Positions 8,661 through 15,958 of a stretch of DNA of 64,000 bases are shown here, one piece after another. Position numbers and translations under genes: made by a program. The notes under the pieces are model-generated. The model was not told where the DNA came from. It did not search any database and was given only the letters and a program-made list of their open reading frames with translations. The stretch comes from Streptomyces sp. SAJ15 (GTDB lineage: Bacteria > Actinomycetota > Actinomycetes > Streptomycetales > Streptomycetaceae). The DNA lies in assembly GCF_007595705.1 (NCBI RefSeq), contig NZ_NISY01000011.1:147053-211052 (forward strand), read 5' to 3'. Positions within the stretch are counted from its first letter, which is position 1. Each line of letters begins with the position of its first letter.

Positions 8661-9983
8661 CTAGGTGGGTTGGCCTTGGCGTGGGCGGCCGAGCGAGCCG
8701 GCCGCGGCCGGGCCCCGGCGCGCGGCGCCCCTCTGGGCCGCGATGGCCTCGCGGTACCGCTCCGCGGTGCCGATCGCCGCCTGCTCCCAGGTGAACCGCC
8801 GCAGCACCCGCTCGCGGCCCGCGCCCCCGAGCCGGCGGCGCAGTTCGGCGTCGCCGAGCAGCCGGGTGAGCGCGGTGGCGAGCGCCCCGGCGTCGCCGGG
8901 CGGCACCGCCAGGCAGGTCTCGCCGTCGGGTCCGGCGACCTCGGGGATGGCCCCGCCGGTGGTCGCGACCAGCGGGGTGCCGGTGGCCATGGCCTCGGCG
9001 GCGGGCAGCGAGAAGCCCTCGTAGAGGGAGGGGACGCAGGCGATCTGGGCGCTGCGCACCAGGTCGACCAGTTCGGCGTCGCTGATGCCCTTGACGAAGC
9101 GCACGGCGCCGTCGAGCCCGTAGGTCGCCATCGCGGTGGCCACCGGGCCCTCCTGGGGCTGCTTGCCGACCACCACGAGGTGGGCGTCGGGGTGCTCGGT
9201 GCGGACCTTGGCGAGCGCCTCGACGAGGTGGACCAGCCCCTTGAGGGGCACGTCCGCGCTGGAGGTGGTGACGATCCGGCCGGGGACCTCGGCGACGGCG
9301 GGGTCCGGGGAGAAGAGTCGGGTGTCGGCGCCTATGGGCACGACGTGGACGCGGTCCGGGCGCACCCCGAGGTCGTCGACGATCTCCCGGCGGGAGGAGC
9401 CGGAGACGGTGAGCACGGAGGGCAGCCGGCCCGCGACGCGCTTCTGCATCCGGGTGAAGCCGTACCAACGGCGCACGGACAGCCGGCGCTTCCAGTCGGC
9501 GGCCGCGTCCAGCTCCAGCCGCCGGTCGACGGTGATGGGGTGGTGCACGGTGGTGACCAGCGGGAAACCGATTCTGTCCAGGCCGAGCAGGCCGTAGCCC
9601 AGGGTCTGGTTGTCGTGCACGACGTCGAACTGGCCGCGGCGGGAGGCGAGGTGGCGGCGGACGCGGAGGCTGAACGTGAGCGGCTCCGGGAAGCCGCCGG
9701 TCCACATGGTGCCGACCTCCAGGGCGTCGATCCAGTCGCGGAACTCCTCGCGCCGCGGGGTGCGGAACGGGTCCGGCTGGCGGTAGAGGTCGAGACTGGG
9801 CAGCTCGGTGAGGGTGACCCCGTCGTCCAGGACCGGGTAGGGCTGGGCGCCGATGACCTCGACGCGGTGGCCCAGCCGGGCCAGCTCGCGCGACAGGTGG
9901 CGCACGTAGACGCCCTGGCCGCCGCAGAACGGGTTTCCCTTATAGGTGAGCAGCGCGATGCGCAGCGGGCTGTCGCTGGTCAC
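8661..9983 (-). CDS. GT4-family glycosyltransferase
   Basis: A 440-residue GT-B fold enzyme. The N-terminal domain has the acceptor-side glycine loop (YKGNPFCGGQGVYVRHLSRELARLGH). The C-terminal domain has VPIGADTRLF, then the donor-nucleotide motif PSLYEGFSLPAAEAMATGTPLVATTGGAIPEV with the E-x7-E pair. No transmembrane segment is seen; it likely works at the inner membrane surface. The GTG start is preceded by AGAAGGGGG. It is the first gene of a minus-strand operon divergent from kstR. A KstR-type box lies 55 bases upstream of the start, in a position suited to repression. Confidence 0.9.
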   Translation of the reverse strand: MTSDSPLRIALLTYKGNPFCGGQGVYVRHLSRELARLGHRVEVIGAQPYPVLDDGVTLTELPSLDLYRQPDPFRTPRREEFRDWIDALEVGTMWTGGFPEPLTFSLRVRRHLASRRGQFDVVHDNQTLGYGLLGLDRIGFPLVTTVHHPITVDRRLELDAAADWKRRLSVRRWYGFTRMQKRVAGRLPSVLTVSGSSRREIVDDLGVRPDRVHVVPIGADTRLFSPDPAVAEVPGRIVTTSSADVPLKGLVHLVEALAKVRTEHPDAHLVVVGKQPQEGPVATAMATYGLDGAVRFVKGISDAELVDLVRSAQIACVPSLYEGFSLPAAEAMATGTPLVATTGGAIPEVAGPDGETCLAVPPGDAGALATALTRLLGDAELRRRLGGAGRERVLRRFTWEQAAIGTAERYREAIAAQRGAARRGPAAAGSLGRPRQGQPT

Positions 9984-10037
9984 TCGCGGCCCCCTTCTCG
10001 GTGCAGTTCAGCGGGAGCGTAGCCGCAAGCCGGAGGC

Positions 10038-10051
10038 TAGAACAAGTTTCA
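10038..10051. promoter_or_regulatory. KstR-type operator in the GT4/kstR intergenic region
   Basis: TAGAACAAGTTTCA matches the published mycobacterial KstR consensus TnnAACnnGTTnnA at every fixed position. It sits 55 bases from the glycosyltransferase start and about 150 bases from the kstR start, so it can serve autoregulation and control of the glycosyltransferase operon. The half-sites AAC and GTT are rare in such GC-rich DNA, which lowers the odds of a chance match. Confidence 0.75.
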
Positions 10052-10203
10052 CCTTGGTCACGGGCGGCGGGCGCGGGCAAGGGCGGCCGGGACGGCCCGA
10101 GGGCCGGTGGTCCGGTGCGGTTTCGGGTACGCAGACAGACCGCGCACCTGCCATCATGCACGGTGTCCGCAGCCTGCAGACGGAACGCACCGAAGTAGGA
10201 CAG

Positions 10204-10809
10204 ATGACCGCAGAAGCCAAGCCAGCCCCCCTGCAGCTGACCGAACGGCAAGAGGCGCGCCGTCGCCGGATCCTGCACGCCAGCGCGCAGTTGGCCAGCC
10301 GCGGCGGGTTCGACGCGGTGCAGATGCGCGAGGTGGCGGAGCTGTCCAGCGTGGCTCTCGGCACCCTCTACCGGTACTTCCCCTCCAAGGTCCATCTGCT
10401 CGTCGCCACCATGCAGGACCAGTTGCAGCAGTTGCACGAGACGCTGCGCAAGCGCCCGCCCACGGAGGTGGAGCCGTCCGCGCGGGTGGCACGGACGCTG
10501 ATGCGGGCGTTCCGCGCGTTGCAGCGCGAGCCGCATCTGGCGGACGCGATGGTGCGGGCGTTGACCTTCGCCGACCGGTCGGTGAGCCCGGAGGTGGACG
10601 CCGTCTCGCGGCTCACCACCGCGATCATCCTGGACGCCATGCGACTGGCCGGCCCGCCGACCGCCGAGCAGCTCTCCGCGGTCCGCGTCATCGAGCACAC
10701 CTGGCACTCGGCGCTGATCACCTGGCTGTCGGGGCGGGCCTCCATCGCCCAGGTCAAGATCGACATCGAGACGGTCTGTCGACTCATCGACCTTCCCGCC
10801 CCACACTGA
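10204..10809 (+). CDS. kstR: KstR-type TetR-family repressor
   Basis: A 201-residue regulator. The N-terminal helix-turn-helix (EARRRRILHASAQLA, then AVQMREVAELSSVALG and the recognition helix TLYRYFPSKVHLLVA) is nearly superimposable on Mycobacterium tuberculosis KstR, including GTLYRYFPSKVHLL. The ligand domain shares the later pattern ADAMVRALTFADRSVSPEVD. In mycobacteria KstR represses sterol degradation genes and is released by a CoA thioester of a sterol intermediate. The start at 10204 has GGACAG upstream and matches the family N-terminus; ATG at 10156 would add 16 residues but lacks a ribosome site. The effector in this organism is inferred only. Confidence 0.85.
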   Translation: MTAEAKPAPLQLTERQEARRRRILHASAQLASRGGFDAVQMREVAELSSVALGTLYRYFPSKVHLLVATMQDQLQQLHETLRKRPPTEVEPSARVARTLMRAFRALQREPHLADAMVRALTFADRSVSPEVDAVSRLTTAIILDAMRLAGPPTAEQLSAVRVIEHTWHSALITWLSGRASIAQVKIDIETVCRLIDLPAPH

Positions 10810-10985
10810 CCGCAGCACGGGGGCGCACGGGGCGCGCTACACGACCGTTTACGCGCCGCCAAGGCTTGAATGCGCCCCCGCGCCCCGCTATGGCTCGATT
10901 TTCGCGTCCATGACACGGCCCGGACCGGTATCCATGAACGGGCCCTCGGCACACACCGGTCGCCGCGGGCCGGGAGGGGCAGAGA

Positions 10986-11612
10986 GTGATCCGGGTACTT
11001 CTTGTGCACGACTCGCGTCTGCTGCGATCCGCGCTGGCAGCGCTGATCGCGGCCGAACCGGATATCGAGGTGATCGAAACACCCTGGGACCAGGCGGACG
11101 GCCGGGCGCGACTGCTGAAGCCGCATGTGTGCGTCGTCGACACGGACTGCACCGGCGTGGTGGGGGCCGCGCTGGTGGAGGGTCTGGGCCGGCTGGCGGG
11201 CCGCACCGGGCGCCGCGTCGAGGAGGAGGGGCGGCCCCTACTGGTTTTGGCCAACCCGAAACGGCCGGGTCCGCTGCGGCGCGCCTACGAGGCGCGCGCC
11301 CTCGGCTTCGTCAACAAGGACGCTCCGCCGGGCCGGTTGCTGGACGGCATCCGCCATGTCGCCAAGGGGGAACGTTACGTCGACGACTCCCTCGGCTTCG
11401 GCTTTCTCCAGGCCGCCGAGATCCCGCTGACCCAGCGCGAACTGAGCGTGCTGTCACTGGCCGCCGGTGGCGCCTCCATCGCCGAGATCGCGAACAGCCT
11501 GCACCTGTCCAACGGGACCGTGCGCAACTACATGGCCGCCATCACCCGCAAGACCGGGGCGCGCAACCGCGTCGACGCGATCCGCATCTCGCGGGGCGCC
11601 GGCTGGGTGTAG
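10986..11612 (+). CDS. amfR: AmfR/RamR-like atypical response regulator
   Basis: A 208-residue NarL/LuxR-type regulator. The receiver domain starts VLLVHDSRLLRSALAALI: one of the two usual metal-binding acids is His8, with Asp9 kept. The phosphoacceptor region reads CVVDTDC and the switch lysine is kept in FVNKDAP. Such a degenerate pocket is typical of RamR/AmfR. The C-terminal HTH runs LTQRELSVLSLAAGGASIAEIANSLHLSNGTVRNYMAAITRKTGARNR. The start is GTG. It lies at the end of the lanthipeptide locus, convergent with it; AmfR/RamR activates the amfT/ramC promoter. Its 3' 159 bases are antisense to the amfA reading frame. Confidence 0.87.
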   Translation: MIRVLLVHDSRLLRSALAALIAAEPDIEVIETPWDQADGRARLLKPHVCVVDTDCTGVVGAALVEGLGRLAGRTGRRVEEEGRPLLVLANPKRPGPLRRAYEARALGFVNKDAPPGRLLDGIRHVAKGERYVDDSLGFGFLQAAEIPLTQRELSVLSLAAGGASIAEIANSLHLSNGTVRNYMAAITRKTGARNRVDAIRISRGAGWV

Positions 11613-13535
11613 TCCCCCACTCCAGTCCCCGGCCAGATCCCGGTAGAGCGCCGAGCGCTCCAGCAGCTCCGCGTGGCGTCCGCAGTCCGTCCGTCGGCCG
11701 TCCAGCACCAGGATCCGGTCGGCGCGGCGGGCCGAGGCGGCCCGGTGGGCGATGACGACCAGAGTGGTGCGGGTGGGACGCTCGGAATCCGGGGCGCCGT
11801 GGGGACCGGGCGGGACCGGCCGCCGGGCGAAGGCCCGCTCCACCCGGGCCTCCGCCGCCGGGTCCAGATGACAGGTGGCCTCGTCCAGCAGGACCACCGG
11901 CGCGCACGAGAGATACGCCCGGGCCAGCGCGATCAGCTGGCGCTCGCCCGCGGAGAGGGCGGCCGGGTCGAGGACCGCCTCCGACCCGCCCAGCCGCTCC
12001 GCGAGCCCGTCCAGGCCCACCGCCGCCGCCGCGGCCGCCAGCTCCGCCTCCGGCACCGGGTCGGGGCGCAGATAGCGCAGGTTGTCGCCGAGGGTGCCGG
12101 AGAAGACGTACGCCTCCTGCGGGATCAGCACCCGCAGCCCGGTCGCGCGGGTCGTGGCGTCGCCCCGCACCGGCAGCCCGCACACCCGGATCTCCCCGCC
12201 GCGCGGCTCCAGCACGCCGGCGATCAGACCCGCCAGCGTGGACTTGCCGATGCCGCTCGGCCCGACCACGGCCAGGTGCCCGCCGGCCGGGACGGTGAGG
12301 TCCAGCCCCGCCACCACGGGGGCGGCCGACTCGCCGTACGCGAAGGAGACCGCGCGGAGCTCGACGGCGGGGGGCGCCTCGGCGGAAGCGGCGGGGGGTT
12401 CGGCGGCAGACCGCGGGGGGCGCCCGTGGCCTGCCGGCTCCCGCGGTCCGGACAGTCGTCGCAGCACCACGGCCAGTCGGGAGCCGCCGGTGCCCAGGGC
12501 GTGCATGAGGCTCTGCAGGGCGGGCAGCAGCGACTGCGTGAGGTAGACGAACGCGCCCACCAGGGCGCCCGCGGTCACCCCGTGGTCGAGCAGCCACGGG
12601 CCGGCCACCAGGAGCAGTACGACCGGCAGCCGACCGCCGACCGCGACGGCGACGACCCGCAGCACCCCCCAGCGGGCCAGGGCGCGCGCCGCGCGGGCCT
12701 CGCTCTCGATGTGCGCGTCGACCCGCGCCGCGATCCGCTCCTCGGCCCCCGCGGCGGTGATGTCGCGCAGCCCGGCGGCGACGCCGCCCAGGGACTCGGC
12801 GATGGTCTCGTCCGCCACCAGGAACGCCTCCTGGCGGCGGGCCAGCGGTCGCAGGGTCGCCACGAAGAGCCCGAGGCCGAGCAGCAGCGGCGGGAGGACG
12901 ACCAGCAACAGCGCCGGGGCGAGCGAGCAGAGACCGATCAGGGCGCCGGCCGCGGTGAAGACGAAGGCACGCGAGACCATCACCAGACCGGCGAAGGTGT
13001 CGCGGGCGATCTCCACCTGGTGGGTGAGGCGCGATACGGCGGCGTCGCCGGTGCCGGGCGCGCCGTCCCGCGCGGACTCCCGCAGCGCCCGCTCGACGAC
13101 GCGGCGCACCAGCGCGTCGCGCAGCGGCTCGACGAGCGCGGCCACCGCGCGGTAGACGCGCCCGGTGCCGTAGGCGCCGACGACGACGGCGAGCGCCGCG
13201 ACGGCCAGCCAGCCGAGACCGACGCCCCGCTCGCCCGCCAGGAAGCCGTCGTCCAGGGCCCGCGCGAGGGCGTAGCCGGTCAGGAACGTCTGCCCGGCCT
13301 CCAGCACCGACCAGGCCGCCAGCCGGGCGAGCACGGCGCGCTCGCGGCGCAGATGGCGCCGCACCTCGACGGCGCGACCGGCGGGGGGCGCGGCGTGGCG
13401 CCCGGCGGGGCGACCGGCGGTGCGCCATGTGCCGCGCCGGGCGGGGCGCCTTGTGCCGCCCCCGGCGCGGCGCCTTGCTCCGCGCCCGGCGGGGCGACGC
13501 CCGGCGTGGGTCTCCGCGCGGCGGGGCTCAGCCAT
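11454..13535 (-). CDS. amfA: ABC transporter, fused permease and ATPase (AmfA-like)
   Basis: A 693-residue half-transporter. Residues 1-55 are a low-complexity Arg/Gly/Ala/Pro segment that looks poorly conserved. Six transmembrane helices follow to about residue 330. The ATPase has Walker A (GPSGIGKST), a signature that reads LSAGERQLIALARAY and Walker B (VVLLDEATCHLD). It is needed with AmfB to export the SapB/AmfS-type peptide. The start ATG overlaps the amfB stop by eight bases. Family homology ends near the segment GDWSG; the open frame then runs on for about 57 residues antisense to amfR, so the annotated stop may be natural read-on or a drifted end. Confidence 0.85.
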   Translation of the reverse strand: MAEPRRAETHAGRRPAGRGARRRAGGGTRRPARRGTWRTAGRPAGRHAAPPAGRAVEVRRHLRRERAVLARLAAWSVLEAGQTFLTGYALARALDDGFLAGERGVGLGWLAVAALAVVVGAYGTGRVYRAVAALVEPLRDALVRRVVERALRESARDGAPGTGDAAVSRLTHQVEIARDTFAGLVMVSRAFVFTAAGALIGLCSLAPALLLVVLPPLLLGLGLFVATLRPLARRQEAFLVADETIAESLGGVAAGLRDITAAGAEERIAARVDAHIESEARAARALARWGVLRVVAVAVGGRLPVVLLLVAGPWLLDHGVTAGALVGAFVYLTQSLLPALQSLMHALGTGGSRLAVVLRRLSGPREPAGHGRPPRSAAEPPAASAEAPPAVELRAVSFAYGESAAPVVAGLDLTVPAGGHLAVVGPSGIGKSTLAGLIAGVLEPRGGEIRVCGLPVRGDATTRATGLRVLIPQEAYVFSGTLGDNLRYLRPDPVPEAELAAAAAAVGLDGLAERLGGSEAVLDPAALSAGERQLIALARAYLSCAPVVLLDEATCHLDPAAEARVERAFARRPVPPGPHGAPDSERPTRTTLVVIAHRAASARRADRILVLDGRRTDCGRHAELLERSALYRDLAGDWSGGLHPAGAPRDADRVDAVARPGLAGDGGHVVAHGPVGQVQAVRDLGDGGATGGQ

Positions 13536-15609
13536 CGCGGTCCTCGGTGAACACCGCGCGGTAGGACGGGTCTCGCCACAGCTCGGCGTGCGGGGCCACG
13601 GCTCGCAGCCGCCCGCCGTCCAGCCAGGCCACCAGGTCGGCGCGGGCGGCCGTCGCGGCGCGGTGGGCGACGACCAGCCGGGTGCGTCGGGTGGCCGGGT
13701 CCGACAGGGCGCGGACGACGCGGCGCTCGGTGACGGTGTCCAGGCTGGAGGTCGCGTCGTCCAGGACGAGGACCCGTCCGTCGTGCGCGAACGCGCGGGC
13801 CAGGCCCAGTCGTTGCGCCTCGCCACCGGAGAGCGGGGCGGCCGCGCACGGGGTGGCGTAGCCGCCCGGCAGCAGCCGGATGAACTCGTCGGCGCAGGCC
13901 GCGCGGGCGGCCGCGGCGACCCGCGCGGGCGGGGGCTCGTCCAGCCCCAGGGCGATGGTGTCGCCCAGGGTGTCGCCCAACAGCGCCGGGCGTTCGAAGG
14001 CGTAGCCGACGGCACGGCGCAGCACGTCGTGGCGGAGCTCCGGCAGGGGCACCCCGTCGAGCAGCACGCGGCCGCGGTCGGGGTCGGCCAGCCGACCGGC
14101 CAGGGCCGCCAGCACCGACTTGCCGCTGCCGGAACGGCCCACGACGGCCACCGAACTCCCACCGGGCACCCACAGGTCGACGTCATGGAGGACGACGCGA
14201 CCACCGCGCACGGCCCCGACCCCGCGCATCTCCAACGTCCCCGGCGGGTGCGCCCAGGACGGGCGCCACGCGGCGTGCCCGGCCTGGGGCGTGGGCGGCC
14301 GCGGCGGCGGGAGCGGAAGGTGCCTCGCCTGCGGCCCTCCGGGCTCGGGCGACAGCGGCGCGGGCTCCGCGGGGTACCCGGGCGGTGAGTCCGGCGAGGC
14401 CGGGGGCGTAGGGCCGGGCTGAGGGGCGAGCGGCCGCGACGGCCGGTACGGAAAGCGCCGCCCCGACGGCCACCCGGGCGGTGCGGGGTTCGGCGGGCCC
14501 ACCGGACCCGGCGCGTGGTGGGTGGGGAGGAGGCGGGTGCCGTAGGCCGTGGTGGGCACGGCGAGGACGTCGCCGAGCCGGCGGGCGGCGGCGCGGCTGC
14601 GGACCAGGCCGTTGAGGTGGCCGACGAGGGCGCCGAAGCCGGTGGCCAGGACGGCGTAGCGGGAGGCGGCCAGCAGGCCGCCGACGGTCAGTTCGCCGGC
14701 CACCAGCCGGATTCCGGCGACGGCGAGCACGGCGATCTGCAACAGCGGTACCAGGGCGGCGGCCTGTGCCGTGGAGCGGCCCTGCACCCGCCACATGCGG
14801 TGGCCCTGGTGGGCCAGTTCGGGCAACGGCTGGAGGATCCGGGCCCGCTCCCGCTCCGCGGTTCCGGCGGCGGCGATGGTGCGGGCGCCGCGCAGCGCCT
14901 CCGTCAGCCGGGCCGCGATCTCGCCCTGACTGTGCTGGTAGCGGGCCACGCTGTCCGTGGTGTGCCGGACGAACGACTTCAGCAGTACGGCGAGCAGGGG
15001 CAGACCGAGCAGGAAGGCCACGGCGAGCCACGGATCGATCAGGGCGAGGGCGACCAGGCCGCCGACGGGGGTGATCACGGCGGCGAGGGCGGCGGCCAGC
15101 GCCGCGGGGGCGGTGCCGGCGTGAGCGGCGTTGCCGACGAGTCGGGCCACGACGTCACCGGGGGCGAGCCCGTCCGGGCGGGGGCCGGTGGCCAGGGTGT
15201 GGCGCAGCAGCCGGCCGCGCACCCAGGCGGTGGAGCGGGCGTTGGTGGTGCCGGTGAGCAGCCCGTCGAGGGCGTCCAGGACCACGATCAGTCCGGTCAG
15301 CGCGGCGCACACGGCGATCCAGTGCCGCGTCCGTGCCGCGTCGGGGTCGCCCAGCAGAAGGTCGAGGGTGTGGCCGAGGACCGCGGGCACGGCGAGCGCG
15401 GCGGCGGCCGAGGAGGTGGTGAGCAGACAGATGGTGGCCGCTCGGGCGGCGTTGTGCCGCAGTGTGCCCCGCAGCAGGCGGTCGGCGGCGCGGGCGGCGG
15501 AGGCCCCGGCGTCCGCGGGCGCGGCGTCGGCGGGTGGGCGGGTACCGATGTGGTGGCCGGTCCGGCCGGCGTGGGAGCGGGCGGAGCGCGTGCGGGGGGC
15601 GGCGGCCAT
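13528..15609 (-). CDS. amfB: ABC transporter, fused permease and ATPase (AmfB-like)
   Basis: A 693-residue half-transporter. A charged N-terminus to about residue 50 precedes six transmembrane helices. A long proline-rich linker (about residues 365-460, with repeated PPRPPTP-like text) separates them from the ATPase. The latter has Walker A (GRSGSGKSV), signature LSGGEAQRLGLARAF and Walker B (VLVLDDATSSLD). Note Val after the Walker A GKS in place of the usual Thr. It is the second member of the lanthipeptide exporter pair. GAGGA lies 10-14 bases before the ATG. Transcription probably reads through the hairpin that follows amfS. Confidence 0.87.
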   Translation of the reverse strand: MAAAPRTRSARSHAGRTGHHIGTRPPADAAPADAGASAARAADRLLRGTLRHNAARAATICLLTTSSAAAALAVPAVLGHTLDLLLGDPDAARTRHWIAVCAALTGLIVVLDALDGLLTGTTNARSTAWVRGRLLRHTLATGPRPDGLAPGDVVARLVGNAAHAGTAPAALAAALAAVITPVGGLVALALIDPWLAVAFLLGLPLLAVLLKSFVRHTTDSVARYQHSQGEIAARLTEALRGARTIAAAGTAERERARILQPLPELAHQGHRMWRVQGRSTAQAAALVPLLQIAVLAVAGIRLVAGELTVGGLLAASRYAVLATGFGALVGHLNGLVRSRAAARRLGDVLAVPTTAYGTRLLPTHHAPGPVGPPNPAPPGWPSGRRFPYRPSRPLAPQPGPTPPASPDSPPGYPAEPAPLSPEPGGPQARHLPLPPPRPPTPQAGHAAWRPSWAHPPGTLEMRGVGAVRGGRVVLHDVDLWVPGGSSVAVVGRSGSGKSVLAALAGRLADPDRGRVLLDGVPLPELRHDVLRRAVGYAFERPALLGDTLGDTIALGLDEPPPARVAAAARAACADEFIRLLPGGYATPCAAAPLSGGEAQRLGLARAFAHDGRVLVLDDATSSLDTVTERRVVRALSDPATRRTRLVVAHRAATAARADLVAWLDGGRLRAVAPHAELWRDPSYRAVFTEDRDG

Positions 15610-15713
15610 GCGCGGTGGTCCTCGCGTCCGTGGGTCCTGGTGTCGACGTCGCACCCGGTTCGTCGGCGGGCGGGTGGCGACCGCCGGCGTCCGGGAGGGG
15701 CGGCGACGGGGGT

Positions 15714-15748
15714 GCGGCCCCGGGTGGCGTGACTTCACCCGGGGCCGC
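15714..15748 (-). terminator. stem-loop between lanthipeptide precursor and exporter genes
   Basis: A perfect 13-base-pair inverted repeat (GCGGCCCCGGGTG at 15714-15726, complement at 15736-15748) with a nine-base loop lies 20 bases past the amfS stop. There is no T-run. In lanthipeptide operons such a hairpin commonly acts as a partial terminator that keeps precursor mRNA in excess over transporter mRNA. Confidence 0.75.
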
Positions 15749-15767
15749 GGCACAGAGGCCCGTCAGA

Positions 15768-15893
15768 TCACAGGCAGAGCAGGAAGCTGTTAGAGCTGTG
15801 CTTGTCGCAGGCCAGCAGGCTCAGGCTGCTCTGGTCGCCGCCGCTGTGGTCGGACTGGGGGGTCTCCAGGCTCTGCAGGTCGAGAAGGGCCAT
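15768..15893 (-). CDS. amfS: class III lanthipeptide precursor (SapB/AmfS family)
   Basis: A 41-residue precursor peptide. The leader begins MALLDLQSLETP, carrying the LLDLQ motif that class III synthetases recognise. The core holds two copies of S-x2-S-x3-C: Ser22, Ser25, Cys29 and Ser33, Ser36, Cys40. This is the pattern that gives two lanthionine (or labionin) rings in SapB and AmfS, surfactant peptides that help aerial hyphae leave the medium. Cleavage probably falls near residue 20-21. GAAAGGA lies ten bases before the ATG. It lies between the synthetase and exporter genes, as in amf/ram loci. The core residues between the ring positions are not those I recall for SapB or AmfS. Confidence 0.93.
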   Translation of the reverse strand: MALLDLQSLETPQSDHSGGDQSSLSLLACDKHSSNSFLLCL

Positions 15894-15958
15894 GGTGGTC
15901 GTGTCCTTTCGTGGTTTCTTCCGTGGGGACGGGAGGCTCGGGTTCGAGCTCCTCGCAC

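Noticed and set aside
13380..13520. Collagen-like repeat protein (PPGA/QGA repeats) in an alternative frame
   Set aside because: The repeats come from GC-rich repetitive DNA encoding the Arg/Gly-rich start of the exporter; no ribosome site or independent support.
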